Source: Clostridia bacterium | Lineage (GTDB): Bacteria; Bacillota; Clostridia; Christensenellales; UBA1242 | Assembly (NCBI GenBank): GCA_017468205.1 | Contig: JAFUJK010000058.1 | Location: 1-54,490, forward strand | Length of the DNA stretch: 54,490 nt | Direction: 5' to 3' | Shown here: positions 32,774 to 45,500 of the stretch, piece by piece | Numbering within the stretch: the stretch's first letter is position 1 | How the letters are laid out: each line of letters begins with the position of its first letter | The notes under the pieces: generated by a model | Database searches by the model: none | What the model was told of the DNA's origin: nothing | The model's input: the letters and a program-made list of their open reading frames with translations, nothing else | Program-made: the position numbers and the translations under genes

Positions 32774-32803
32774 TTGACTTTTAGGGTGTTTTTTTAATAC
32801 AAT
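32774..32803 (+). promoter_or_regulatory. Promoter of the giant lipoprotein
   Basis: TTGACT (32774-32779), an 18-base spacer and TACAAT (32798-32803). It is divergent from the oxidoreductase promoter about 90 bases away. Confidence 0.65.
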
Positions 32804-32878
32804 TAAAAATATAGATTTTTTCGACAATTTATAAATAAATACTTGTTAAATCGACAAAATAAAAATAGGGAAAAATGT

Positions 32879-35800
32879 ATGAAGAGTAGATATTTTGCAT
32901 TATCATTATTATTGGTTATAATTTCGACCGCTTGTCTTGGACTTGTTGGTTGTGGTGATATTTACGCGAACCTCAAAGTAAGTGTTTCAACCAACGTTGT
33001 CGAACTTTATCTTGATGATATTGTTGTAGATGAACCACTTGAAGGCGAGGACGAAGATGCAGTAACTTATAGCAAGACGCAGGTGATAACTGCTACAATT
33101 GAAGGCGCAACGGAAGATATGGTTAAAGAAGTATATTGTCGTTTTGACGATGACTCTGTTGCTAATGCGGATGTAGAGTTGAATGAAAATGAATCAACTA
33201 TTCGTTTGACTGCGAAAAACGCAGGACGAACAAAAATGCGCGTTGTATCTTGCGAAACAAACACTGTTTTTAGTGAAGAAATCGAAGTTATTGTTTATAA
33301 AAATGCAGAAAAAATGGAGTTTTTGAACAATCTTCCATTGGTTGAATTGGGAAGTACACTTAAACTTGAAACTAGTTCGTTAATAGCGTTTGAACCAAGC
33401 AGGGTTTATCCAAATGAAGCAACATTTACAATAATGACGCCAGAAAGTGAACTGTGGGATGCGCGTTACGGTTCGTCAACTCCTGCGGGCGTTGTTATAG
33501 AAAGTAATACTCTTGTGGTTGGACAAGAAGCGCAATGTGGAGTAGTTCAAATAGAGGCTTCAATGCCTAATGGTGTAAAATGTGCTGTACTGGTGATGGT
33601 TTATCGTGATATTGATACTGCTGATATTCAACTATTTAATAAAGACGCTACTCCTGATGCTGGTGGGGTATATCCAGAAGTTGATACATTGAAATTAACA
33701 ATTAACAGCGACCAGATGAATAGCGCAAACTTGCAAGTTGTTGTAAATGATGCGGGTCAAGTGCTTATAACTCGTATTACAACAACAGAGGATAGTGTAA
33801 TTGGAGTAGATAAAGATTATATTGTAGAACCAAGCGCTGTTGATGATATGGGTAATTTTACACTTAATGCACGCGAAAGCGGAACAACAAAAATGTATGT
33901 AAATATTGATGTAATGGACCCAGTTTCGCGTAAAGTTTATAAAACATTCACACGTTCATATGATGTTGAAGTTGTGAGAATGGCAACACACGTTATGTTA
34001 TCAAATCAAGGTAGTGTGGCTACGTCAACTCCACTAGAATTAATTTTGCAAGACTACTATGAATCACAAAATATTCGTGGTGCTGATGTAAATGTTGTGG
34101 TTGCGCCAGAGAGTGCAAAGAACCGTAATTTTGTCATAAATGTTGTCGAGCTTGATGGTTTGACTGATGCTGATGCTGGATTTGCAGAAAAACTTGAAAA
34201 TCTCGCAATTTATGTAAATTCACGTAACTATGTAAATGTGCAGGAAACTAGCAACTTTAATAAATATATCTATGGTGAGTTGTTACGCAATGATACGACA
34301 TTCTACGTTGCTTTAACTGGCGACCAAATAAAGTCCTCTGTAACGTTAGCAATGGTTGCAAATACATATGACCCTTCGCTTCCGCAAAATATTCAAAATA
34401 CGGTGCATTTTACCGTAACCGCAGGTGTTACTGAAATAAAATTAGTTGATGAACTTGAAAAAATCGAACTAGGAATTGGCGACAATGCTTTCTTTGCCTT
34501 TGATTTTACAACAAGTGCAGGTGAAAATGTTGGTAATCCTAACTTTGAAGTGGTTGTAAAAGATAGCGATATTGCAACTATAACAAAAGATGTCGAAAAC
34601 GAACGCTCATATATTGTAACCGCTTTAAAAGAAGGCTCGACAAGTGTAACGATAATGGCTGAAAGCGGTGTAACTGTTACTATACCTCTTTATGTATATG
34701 GTGAACTTACTACTTTCTATATTAGTGCTGAACATAGTTATCAAAACAGTAATATCGCACTTGATTCTTGGAATTCTGATATATATGTAAACAGTGATGG
34801 ATTGCTTGATGCGGGTGTAACTGCGATGACTGTTAAACAAGGAAGTAAGATTGACCTTGCTTGTGTGGTGGCTCCTGAAAGTGATGCGCCAGATTATATT
34901 GCCATAAGTATTGATACAACTGATGATGGAAGTTTTATTAGACTTTCAAACCTGACAGATGCAAATACTTTCTATTTCCGTGCGTTAAATCCTACGATTG
35001 CTCCTGTTGAAATTGTTGTAAAATTTGAGTACAACAAGAAAAATCCAAATGGAACTTGGACAAAAGCGCAGAGTGAACGTAAACTACAAATTTCAGTTTA
35101 CAAACCTCTTTTGAACTATTATTGGAGCGGAACGGACAACTTAAAGCAAATTACAACCCAAGTTTATGACATAAATAGTCTTAATTATGAGCAACAAGAA
35201 TTGGCTACAAGTACCTTGAAAATTTATGCTGATGTAACGGCTACTGCATTGGCTGGAAACGCTGAAAATATCGTTTGGAGTGTAAAAGATGAGGATTTAA
35301 TTTCAATTAAATCGTCAGGCTTGGAGGCGGAAATTACTGCTTCACTTAGCCCGCAAGATACTTTGAATAGATATGAAACATATGTATATGCGACTGTTAC
35401 TGAGTACAATCGTCAGATTACAATTTCTTGTAGGGTTATTATATTACGCCCAACTATGGTCGAGGAAATCAAGATAACAAACTTCGAAACGAGTGAGGGT
35501 GCTGTACATCTCAATGACCTTGGAACTGATGAAAGAAAAACTTTCACAATTTACACATCAATTTCTCCAAAAACGCCATTTAATAGCGAACTCGGTTATA
35601 AGATTTACAATGCAACAACTTCGGCTGGTGGTACTCCAATTGCCACGACAGAATTTGAAGGCGATGAGGAAGATGCGATTGTAGTTTTTGACCCTAATGC
35701 GCAAAATAGGATTGTTGCTAAAAATGCAGGTATTTGTGTAATTAGAATTTATCCGCTCGATAGAGTAACAGCAGAAGATGTAAACTATGACGAAATTTAT

Positions 35801-38800
35801 CACGTAGATTTGCCTGTAATTGTCGAAGATGGTGTTTTAAATCCATATACAATTTACACCGCCGAAGAATTTTTGGCGATTGGTTCAAGCGATGTGGCAT
35901 TGACTAAAAATTATGATTTAATGCAAACAATAGATTTATCCAACTATTCAAGTTACTTGCCACTGGGCGATTTTAGCGGAACATTGAAATCAAGTAGATT
36001 TGAGCAAAACGGAATTAAAAAATCTATTATTGGCATCAATCTTAACAGTAAATTGATTGAAACAGCAGAGGGAGAATTAAGTACAGGTCTATTTGCGAAC
36101 GTAAGCGGAACAATCGAAAATATAGATTTTAGTTTTTCTGGCACAAGTTTAGACTTGTCTAGTGCGTCAATTACAGGTGTATCAAATGTAAATGTTGGTT
36201 TGTTGGCGGGAAAAATAAGCGGAACAATATCAAACGTGGCTGTAAAATTGGCAAATTATGAAACTCGCACAATTTCTATTGGCGGAATGAGTAATGCTTT
36301 GATTACAGCAAATATAGGTGCGCTTTCTGGTGTGTTAAGTGGAACAGCGGAAAAAGTTTATACAAATGTATCATTTAATATAAACCTAAATGACACCATA
36401 TTAACTTTGGGTGGACTTGTTGGGAAATTGGACAACACAACTTTAACCCAAACTGACGAAATGTTAAGCCGTGTAAGGATTAAAGTTAGTAGAAGTATTG
36501 CAAATGATGACCTTGGCGATAAAATAGGTGGATTAGTTGGTTTTGTTGGTGAGAATAGCAAGATTTCTTCACATAAAGTTGTAGGTTCAATTGTTGCAAG
36601 TAATTTTGATTGCGTCGGTGGTTTTGTTGGTGTGAACCAAGGTGTTTTGGGTAAATTTGAGGGCAATGAAGAATATCGTGTAATTTCTGGCGTAAAAACA
36701 CAAGGGCGCAACTATGTTGGTGGTCTTGTAGGTTGGAATAGCGGTACGATTGATTTTGGTCGTGCAGAGAATTATGAAGAAACTGGGCTTACTGGATTAA
36801 ATCAAGCAATGGCTTGTGGACAAAATTATGTCGGTGGTCTTGTAGGTTACCTTGAAAATGGAAGCATTTCATATTCTTATGCAATGAGCTTTGTAAATCA
36901 AGAGTTTGTGCCTTATGGTAGCGGAGATTATAACGGAGATGTTATCGCAGAAAACTATGTTGGTGGATTAGTTGGTTATTTTGTTAATGCAACTATTCAA
37001 AATAGTTTTGCGCGCAATAAAGTTCAAATTACTGGTGCAGATGGTGTCGGTGGTGGCTTGATTGGTAAAATTGAGATAATCGCTGGTGCAAGTATCGCTT
37101 CGTACTTTGTTCTTAATTCATATGCTAGTGGAAACATTATCGCACTTCACAATAACGAAGCAAAAGTGGGCGAACTTGTTGGTGTATATGAAACGGGTTC
37201 AGTTGGAAATTATATTGACACATGTTATGCTCACGTTTTTATAAAATTGAACGATGTTTATTCATATAAAATGTTCGGTACTCAAACAAATGGCGGTGTT
37301 CAAGATACATACTATCTTATTACCGATGAAGTTGTAAATACGACAGCAGGCGCGGCAACTCACGACCAAATGCTGACCTCGGGAAGTTATGTTTACAGCG
37401 GAACAGGTTGGGGATTTGGTACTGCAGACGGCACGCCTTTGCAAACCTGGGTGCGTTACGATGCTGATACAATGCAAGATGTAAACGACAATTTACCACT
37501 ATTGTTTAGTAAGGATAGAAGTTGGTTATATAATCAAGCCGTTACAAAGATAGAGGTTAGCGCAAACACTCTTCACGAAAGCGGAAAACTTCTTCCAACA
37601 TACTTTACTGACACAGGTTTGGGAAGTGTGGTGTTGTTGGATAATATAAGCAAGATTGAGGGTGAAAAGAGAATAAACTTGCTCAATACTGGCACGGGGT
37701 TAGTAAACGGATTGTTTAATGTGTCGGTTGCTCCTCCTCAACTCGATATTGAGGACTGGAACATTGAAGTTTCTACCTCAAATCGTCAAATTGCAGAAAT
37801 CGTGCAAAACGGCCAGAGTTTAGCAGATGCTTATGTTGTATTTAAGCAAACTGGTGTTGTAAAATTGACTTTCCGTTCAGTTCTTGATGTGAGAATTTAT
37901 AGCGAAATTGAAGTAAATGTTGTAAGCGGATTTAATTCATTTGATATTCTTGATGATGCGGATAATTCAATTTTAGAAGTAAATAATAATGAGATTAGTG
38001 TTAAAAAGTCATACGGAAAACGACTTATACCAACCTTTGGACGTGAAGATATTGATGCAACATACTATGATATTTTAGGTGTGAAATATACTACCAGCGA
38101 TTCTCAATATTTTGCATTCAATGACTATGCATTCCAAAATGGTGGTGCGTTTATTCCGTTTGGTCAACCTCACTTGTTGGGAGGAATTCAGTCTACTGAT
38201 TCAAATCTTATTGAAGTTATCGCAACCCCATATATTGAATTAACTTTTGGTGGTGTAGTTCAAAACTATTCACTTGATGGATTTGTGGGACTTTCAAAGA
38301 GTTTTTATGTGAAAATTTACGAGGGTATCACTGGTGGTGTTTTGAGTGCTACAAGTGCAACAATTACAAGTAGTGGAAACCTTACTTTGTCTCTTGAAGT
38401 TTTCTCTGACAATACAAGCGCAGTTATAATCGACGAGCCAGTGGTAAAAGATTTGAATGGCAATGTTGTAGAAAATTCTGTCGTTCTTACAAGGTTGGAT
38501 AGAGTAGATAGTGAAAATATTCTTGACGAAAAAATTACTCAAAAATATCTGCTTCAGATACCAGATGGCAAAAGAGGATTAATTGAAAATCAAAACTATA
38601 TTATAAATGTTCAAGTTAGTGATGAAAGTGGTGTGTACAAAGTTTATTCATTCGCAATCACAATTACACCAACGCCGATTTCTCACATCAGTTTATCCCA
38701 CTATACCTATGGCGCAAGCTCGATGGATAGCGGAGAGGTTGCGAGTAATCTTATTGCACCGGGTACTGCTGGTGTGCTAAAAGTTAATATCACTCCAAAC

Positions 38801-39484
38801 TATTCATTGTTTGACTATGTATTGCTGTCAAGCACACAAGATTCAAGCGGTCAAAGTGTAATTATGCAACAACTTGTGTATCACAATGGTTCATATGTCT
38901 TGCTTCCTGCTGAAACGAATGAACAAGGTGATTTGGTTGCAAGAAAAGTATCGGGTTATGATGCGCTTGGTCAGGCATACTTTGACGGTACGATTTATGT
39001 GCGTACTTTGATTGGAAGTTATGTTGAAGAGGGCCGTGCGTTTACAATTTCTGTTCGCGCTATGAAAACTACCAGCAATGGAGACGTACTTGCTTATTCA
39101 TATCCAAGCCCAATTCAACTTATTACAACTTTTGCACCAAGCGCAAGTTTGAGTTTGGTGTCTAATAGTGGACACGGCGACACAATTGCAAGGGGAACTG
39201 AAGCAATATTGCATCTTGATGGAACTCTTCTAAACAGCACAATCACATTAAGTGCCGATTATGGGGTAGGTAGTGAGTATTCTTCTCTCGAACGTTGTGC
39301 ATTTGGCGAAATTCAATCTCGTTATGGTAATGGGGTTAGAGAAAATGTAAGCATTGATATTCCGTTCTATGTTGGTATTCTTGCAAAGCCTGAAAACGGT
39401 CAAATCTTAATCACTGTTACAATCAACTCAACGACAGCGTCAGGCGGGCTATTAAATCCAATTATTCTAAATTATACACTTTAA
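32879..39484 (+). CDS. Giant GLUG-repeat lipoprotein, N-terminal part
   Basis: Encodes about 2201 residues. The start is ATG 32879 with AGGGA upstream. The signal peptide ends in the lipobox LVGC with the acylated cysteine at residue 25. The first 950 residues are Ig-like (Big_2-type) modules. From about 1090 on come GLUG motifs of the form VGGLVGxxxxGxIxxSxA, at least nine copies (for example VGGLVGYLENGSISYSYA), predicting a beta-helix. More Ig-like modules follow from about 1545. The frame ends at TAA 39482-39484, but the same frame then stays open for another 2,600 codons. I read both as one giant surface protein broken by a stop. No sorting signal. Confidence 0.75.
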   Translation: MKSRYFALSLLLVIISTACLGLVGCGDIYANLKVSVSTNVVELYLDDIVVDEPLEGEDEDAVTYSKTQVITATIEGATEDMVKEVYCRFDDDSVANADVELNENESTIRLTAKNAGRTKMRVVSCETNTVFSEEIEVIVYKNAEKMEFLNNLPLVELGSTLKLETSSLIAFEPSRVYPNEATFTIMTPESELWDARYGSSTPAGVVIESNTLVVGQEAQCGVVQIEASMPNGVKCAVLVMVYRDIDTADIQLFNKDATPDAGGVYPEVDTLKLTINSDQMNSANLQVVVNDAGQVLITRITTTEDSVIGVDKDYIVEPSAVDDMGNFTLNARESGTTKMYVNIDVMDPVSRKVYKTFTRSYDVEVVRMATHVMLSNQGSVATSTPLELILQDYYESQNIRGADVNVVVAPESAKNRNFVINVVELDGLTDADAGFAEKLENLAIYVNSRNYVNVQETSNFNKYIYGELLRNDTTFYVALTGDQIKSSVTLAMVANTYDPSLPQNIQNTVHFTVTAGVTEIKLVDELEKIELGIGDNAFFAFDFTTSAGENVGNPNFEVVVKDSDIATITKDVENERSYIVTALKEGSTSVTIMAESGVTVTIPLYVYGELTTFYISAEHSYQNSNIALDSWNSDIYVNSDGLLDAGVTAMTVKQGSKIDLACVVAPESDAPDYIAISIDTTDDGSFIRLSNLTDANTFYFRALNPTIAPVEIVVKFEYNKKNPNGTWTKAQSERKLQISVYKPLLNYYWSGTDNLKQITTQVYDINSLNYEQQELATSTLKIYADVTATALAGNAENIVWSVKDEDLISIKSSGLEAEITASLSPQDTLNRYETYVYATVTEYNRQITISCRVIILRPTMVEEIKITNFETSEGAVHLNDLGTDERKTFTIYTSISPKTPFNSELGYKIYNATTSAGGTPIATTEFEGDEEDAIVVFDPNAQNRIVAKNAGICVIRIYPLDRVTAEDVNYDEIYHVDLPVIVEDGVLNPYTIYTAEEFLAIGSSDVALTKNYDLMQTIDLSNYSSYLPLGDFSGTLKSSRFEQNGIKKSIIGINLNSKLIETAEGELSTGLFANVSGTIENIDFSFSGTSLDLSSASITGVSNVNVGLLAGKISGTISNVAVKLANYETRTISIGGMSNALITANIGALSGVLSGTAEKVYTNVSFNINLNDTILTLGGLVGKLDNTTLTQTDEMLSRVRIKVSRSIANDDLGDKIGGLVGFVGENSKISSHKVVGSIVASNFDCVGGFVGVNQGVLGKFEGNEEYRVISGVKTQGRNYVGGLVGWNSGTIDFGRAENYEETGLTGLNQAMACGQNYVGGLVGYLENGSISYSYAMSFVNQEFVPYGSGDYNGDVIAENYVGGLVGYFVNATIQNSFARNKVQITGADGVGGGLIGKIEIIAGASIASYFVLNSYASGNIIALHNNEAKVGELVGVYETGSVGNYIDTCYAHVFIKLNDVYSYKMFGTQTNGGVQDTYYLITDEVVNTTAGAATHDQMLTSGSYVYSGTGWGFGTADGTPLQTWVRYDADTMQDVNDNLPLLFSKDRSWLYNQAVTKIEVSANTLHESGKLLPTYFTDTGLGSVVLLDNISKIEGEKRINLLNTGTGLVNGLFNVSVAPPQLDIEDWNIEVSTSNRQIAEIVQNGQSLADAYVVFKQTGVVKLTFRSVLDVRIYSEIEVNVVSGFNSFDILDDADNSILEVNNNEISVKKSYGKRLIPTFGREDIDATYYDILGVKYTTSDSQYFAFNDYAFQNGGAFIPFGQPHLLGGIQSTDSNLIEVIATPYIELTFGGVVQNYSLDGFVGLSKSFYVKIYEGITGGVLSATSATITSSGNLTLSLEVFSDNTSAVIIDEPVVKDLNGNVVENSVVLTRLDRVDSENILDEKITQKYLLQIPDGKRGLIENQNYIINVQVSDESGVYKVYSFAITITPTPISHISLSHYTYGASSMDSGEVASNLIAPGTAGVLKVNITPNYSLFDYVLLSSTQDSSGQSVIMQQLVYHNGSYVLLPAETNEQGDLVARKVSGYDALGQAYFDGTIYVRTLIGSYVEEGRAFTISVRAMKTTSNGDVLAYSYPSPIQLITTFAPSASLSLVSNSGHGDTIARGTEAILHLDGTLLNSTITLSADYGVGSEYSSLERCAFGEIQSRYGNGVRENVSIDIPFYVGILAKPENGQILITVTINSTTASGGLLNPIILNYTL

Positions 39485-39508
39485 ATCGTAGATTATCACA
39501 TTAGTGCG

Positions 39509-42500
39509 GTGTATGCGAATGGTGCTGATGACGGTATATTAAATGCAAATATTAGAACTTATAGCACTTTAAAGGTTGTTTGGGAATTGCAAACACCAAG
39601 CCTTGAAACTTATAAAAAATATAACTCATCAGTAGACGAGGCTGGCTTTAACTCGGCGGTTAACTCAATTGAGGGTAAGGTTGCATCAAAATTAAAACTT
39701 ATCAACGAAAGAGGTGATGGTCAGGGCGGTGTGTGGCGCTATAATGACGGAAATGGTTTTGTAACAATTCAATCTGCTTTGAGTTATGATAACTTCATAT
39801 TGAGTTACACAACAATGACTAACGGCTTATCTTATTACATAATAAAAGGTAAGGACACTATAAGTTTAAACTTTGACATCAATTTCTATGGCTACTATGT
39901 CTACGATGTTGATTCTAGTTGCTATGTATTGATGCTTGATGATGAAATAGAAGGCTTGAATAGTGCGTTGTTTGTTCCTAACTATGAAAGATTATTTAAC
40001 CAAGAATTTGTTGTTAATTTTATAAATGACACGACAGACGACACTCCTGACTTAATTGACAGTGTGGAAAAATTCCGCAGTATGCGCGCTGGCGTAAGTT
40101 ATATGCTAACAACGGATATTACTTTGGACGATTGGGAGCCTATTGACACAGCGATAACATCTCTTGATGGAAATGGATATGTTATTAACTTGCGTAGTTT
40201 TGCTGAAACTGGCGGAACTGATACCATTGAATATGGTTTGTTTAGTAGATTGCCACAGGGTTCAATACTTAAAAACTTAATTGTTGATGTTTCATATAAT
40301 ATGTGGATTGATTTACAAGATGCAAGCAATGTAAACTTTGGTTTTATTGCTGGTGTTAACGAAGGTTCAATTTATAACTGTGAAGTTGTGGTAACTCAAA
40401 ATAAAGATGATTGGCGTGTGCTTTACGATAATACAACACGACCATATAGTCAAAATAGCGACTTTGCCTTTGTAAATAACGTGTTCAATCAGTTGCTTGA
40501 CCAAAGTAGCGATAGCAAATATTCGGGATATAATACGCTAGCTTCTGCTTTTGTAATGACAGACCTTAGCACAACTTCAAGAGTTGTTACAACAAATGTC
40601 GGTGCTCTTGTTGGACAGAATACGCAAAGCGGAACAATTACAAATAGTCGCGTGGGTAGAGTGGATAGCCAAAATTCATTAGGCGTAAACAAAGCTTATG
40701 GTTTGCAAGGACTTAACTTGTTTGCTTCTGGACGAGTTGGTGGCTTGGTTGGCCAAAATGCTGGTGCGATAGCAAATAGTTATTTTGCCAATGGTATGGT
40801 TATCAATTATAGTTCATCTATTTATAGTTCATCTAATTCAAATGGCTCAAAAACTGCGGGCTTAGTCGCTGACCAAACAAGCACAGGACGCATAAGTTCG
40901 AGCTTTGCGCGAGGGCAAATGGATAGTGATGCGCAATGCGTATTTGGTGGAATTGTTGCTTATGGTACGATTGGTGGACTTGTACACTCAAACGCAGGAA
41001 CAATTCTAAATAGTTATAGTAACTTGCCATTGTCAAGTTCAAATGCTATTGGTGGTTTTGTGTATGAAAACACTGGAAATGGTACAATTAAGTATTCATA
41101 TTCAATGAGTAAAATCAATAGTACTGGTTTGATTAATGGAATATTTATCGGTGCAAATACAGAGGGCGATATTCTAAATGGACAGAACACAACAGTGGAG
41201 AATTGCTATTATTACAGCACAGACAATAGTTTGGTTGATTCTTCTAGTCCAGCAACTGCAATTTCAGCCGAAGAATGGAGCAATGCAAAAGGTCTTGCTT
41301 TTGATGGTTTTGTAATTTCAGAGGAAGAGGACAGCACTTGGTATATTGACACAACAAGAACATATCTAGGTCCACAACTTCGTTTTGCTGATAGAATTAA
41401 CTATTCACATCGTAGTAATGACTATACTTATGATATAAATAGTGAGTATGGAAGTCAGACTAACCCAATTTTGATTGCTAGCCTGATTGATTGGCAAAAT
41501 GTATTTAACTATTCTGATGCAAATGGCGAAATACGTTCGCAATTTATGGACGCTAATCCAGCAAACACTTCGAGTTCAAGCAGTCTTGCAAAATATGTAT
41601 TCGGGCAATATTATGTGGCATTGATTAATGATGTTGATTTTGGTGCATCAATGCACGAAACAGCCTACAATACAATATTTAAGGGTAATATGCTTGGCAA
41701 TGGCTACAACCTAAAAGGCTTGAGTTATAGATATTCAAATACTTCAACTGCATCTGTAAATGATTTTGGTGTGTTTAGTAGTCTTGATGGCGCAAGAGTT
41801 CACAACTTAAACTTAATCGTTGATGGTCAAATTACAACACGTGCGCGCCATATGGGTACGCTTGCTGGAACGATTAAGGATTCATTTGTTGAAAATGTAA
41901 CAATAAATGGTACAAATTCACTTGCTTCTATTACAGGTCTTAATATGACGGGTGCGCTCGCGGGATTCGTTGGCGGAGATAGCGAAATTAGAAACATTGA
42001 AAGCAGAATTTCCGTAAGTTCAATTAGTGCTACGGTTGCAAATGCACCATTTAGATATTATTACACTGAATATAGCGATTCTTCATATGCTGGTGGAATT
42101 ATCGGTGTTGTAGACTTAAATTACGAGGAGAATGCCGAAAATAATCCACGTATTCAAGGCTTAACTGTAACAAATAATGTTACAATTTATGGTGAGATTG
42201 CTGGTGGTGTGCTTGGACTTATTGCAACCGATTCAGAAGCAAAGGATATTACGTTTATTGTAAACACAGCAAACGAATTTGCTCCAAAAATTTTGGGTAC
42301 AAACTTCTCTGGTGGACTTGTAGGTGAAAATAGAGGTCAGTTAATTGCTTCATACATTGGAATTGATGTAAAAGAGCAAATGGAACTTGACAGCACAATC
42401 ACATCAAGCACTAATCCAGCAAACCACATTGGATATACAGGATTGTTTGAAAATACAAACTCGTCGACAGCAATCGGTGGACTTGTAGGATTAAATACAG

Positions 42501-45500
42501 GTGGTTTGATAAGTTATAGCTATTCGCGTGTAGCCGTAGTTGCCTCGAAAGTAAGTATTGCTGGTGGACTTGTTGGAATGGCAATAAGCGCACCTGAGAA
42601 TTATTCTCCAACTGGTGGCGATGTTGTCATGGGATACTTGCGCGCACTTTCATTAGGTGAAAATAATATTTATAATATCTCAAATTTAACCACTTACACA
42701 GAATCAAACGGAAATATTATTTCCAATGGCGCAATGAATTTTAGCGCAACACTATATCAAGTTTATACAACAAGTATGGTAAATTCGAATAAAGTTATCG
42801 GTGGTTTGGTTGGTGCAGTAATTGGTGCCCCAATCTATGCAAGTGCAAGCAATGCTTATATTGTTGCAGTTAATAACTATGATACAAGTTCCGCATTCAC
42901 TTCAAAAATCGGCGATAGTACTTATGAAATCGGTAGTGTAATTGGTTATCTTGGCTACGTTGTTTCAGGCAAATCAACCGTTCCTGTTGTAGGAAGCCGT
43001 CAATATGACGAGCAAACAAATAAGACAACGGGTACATCAGCAAGTAATATTAGAGCGGTTGAGAAGATTGGAAATTACAACGTTATGGCAATTGGCAAAA
43101 TTGCAACAGCGTCTACTGGTGATGCTGTTCCAAGTGTGAATATGTCGATGACAGCGACAAGTTTTGTAGGTTATGCAACTTCGGCAAGCGACAAATCTTT
43201 TGAAAGCTTTAACAACACGATTTGGCAACTTGACAACTCAAAGATTTCACATCGCTTCCCAATATTGAAATCTAATTATTCAAGTACAGTAACAGATATT
43301 GATACAGTCGACAAGTTGTTTGCATTCTTTGAAGATGCGAACGAAAATAGTTATGGTAAGGTTGTAACAGACTTAACAATTTATGGAAGCGATTGGCAGG
43401 GTTATGTGCTTGATAAGAGTAAGACCACTATTGCCTCAAGCCTTCTTGAAGCAGTAAGCGGTAGACTTGAAGGTGCTGTCCCATCTGATATGGATAATGC
43501 CGTAACTCGTAATGCTAAAATTACTCTCACAGGCTTTACCCCAACTCAGGCTGCTAATTTTGACTCGTTGTTTGGATATACTTCAAAATTTAGATTGCTA
43601 AACATTGATTTTGTGTTTGATTTCTCAATTGATGCAACAGAACACAATTTCACAAGCTTTGGATTACTTGCTATGGAAAGCGTAAGTTCTAATTTTGAGA
43701 ATATTTCTGTTACTCTTAACGATGGTTCAAGTTTGACAGTTAACAAGTTTGATAATGTTGGTTTTGTTGTCGGTAAGGCACAAAGCAGTAGCTTTACAAA
43801 TGTCATTACTTCGGGAACTACAATAACAGTTCAAGACTATTCTGCTTCGACTGCGGGTACATCAAACTTTGGTGCGTTGTTTGGATTGGGTGCAATTGAT
43901 AATACAATAAGTGGCTCGCAATTTGGTGAGTGGAACCTAGTGTATTTATCAACAGGTAACTATTCAGTAGCAATCGGTGGACTTGTTGGGCGTTCAAGTG
44001 GTATTTTAAATGTTCGTGGCGTTTTAATGGATACGCAAAACTTTATATTTAACACAGACATTTCATTAGATGCAAATTCTGCTGAAATAAATGTCGGTGG
44101 AGTGGCTGGAAAACTTGAAAGTTCTGCGCGTATTCAAAACTTTGAAATAAGTGGTACTATTGATATTTCAAGATTAAGTGGCAACACGAATTCGAATGCA
44201 TTTATTGGTGGAATTATTGGAAATGCACTTAACACCAACTTTGCTTATCTATCAAGTAAAATGTTGATTAATTCTAACATTAATGATGGAAATGTATATC
44301 TAGGTGGGGTGGCTGGTTATGTTGAAAATCGTCAAAGATTTATCGGTACATCAGCCCCAATGCAATTTAGTGGCTATACAGCACAATATATTACGTCTAA
44401 TTCAAATATAGTACATACAGCAGGTGCTAATGCTAATGTTTATGCTGGTGGTGTGTTCGGTGCTGTTAAGAATAATCTTGTGATGGCAAACGCAAACATT
44501 GTTCCAGAAGGTGAGGCTAGAGAAATATTCTGCGCACTTGTGGCAAACGGTGAATTGAATATTAACACGACAGCTAGCAAGATTTTTGCTGGTGGTGTAA
44601 TTGGTAATGTAACGCAGGGTATTCTTAACAACGATGAATATAGTGAACTTATTAAATCAAATTCAGTGCTTCGTATAACTCAATGTGCATTTGTTGGAAA
44701 ACTTGATGTTACGAATGCGCAATCAAACAGTAGCGACAACTTCTTGGGCGGTATTGTGGGATTTAGTCAACTTGCAATTTATGATTCGCTTTCAAATGGT
44801 ACAATTTCATTTAACGCAACTAGCGCAATTTCATCATATTTGGGCGGAATTGTTGGTATAACAAATACAGATATTGCTTATTGTATATCAATTAGTTCGG
44901 TTCAAACTCGTATGCCTACAAACTCAATGGTAACAGCGCAAAACAATGCACTTGTAGGAACTATTGATGGTAACAACGCAAGAGTGATTTATTCATATTA
45001 TTCGGCGGAGCTTGCTGGCGTAATTGATGATTATGGAACCAATTTGACAGCACTTCAAATGCTTGATGCAACGAACTTCTCAAATAGAAATACAATGATT
45101 TTGACTAACTGGACATATCTTACAAAAGAGACTGACGTAGGTTCAGTTAAACAAATTTCATTTATGTATCCTAAACTATTGAATGATTATCTCGACCTTT
45201 CTATTGAAAGTGCAATGGTGCCTTGCTTTGTTAGTGATTTGAATATGTTGTCAAGTCAACTTGCGAATGCAGAAAAGCCTAATAAAACAATAATTTTTGA
45301 TACTGATATAATCAATCTTACCGCTATTCCAAGCATTGAAATTAACAATGCGCGTAAAATTGTTGGTAACGGCGTGGTTGTAGAGATTGCTGATTTGTCG
45401 TCATCAATAAGCGGTAATGTCGGACTATTCAAGGAAATTCCACAAAATGTAGTTGTCTCGGGCTTTACAATTGAATATGGTAAGTCAACGCTAAACGCAA

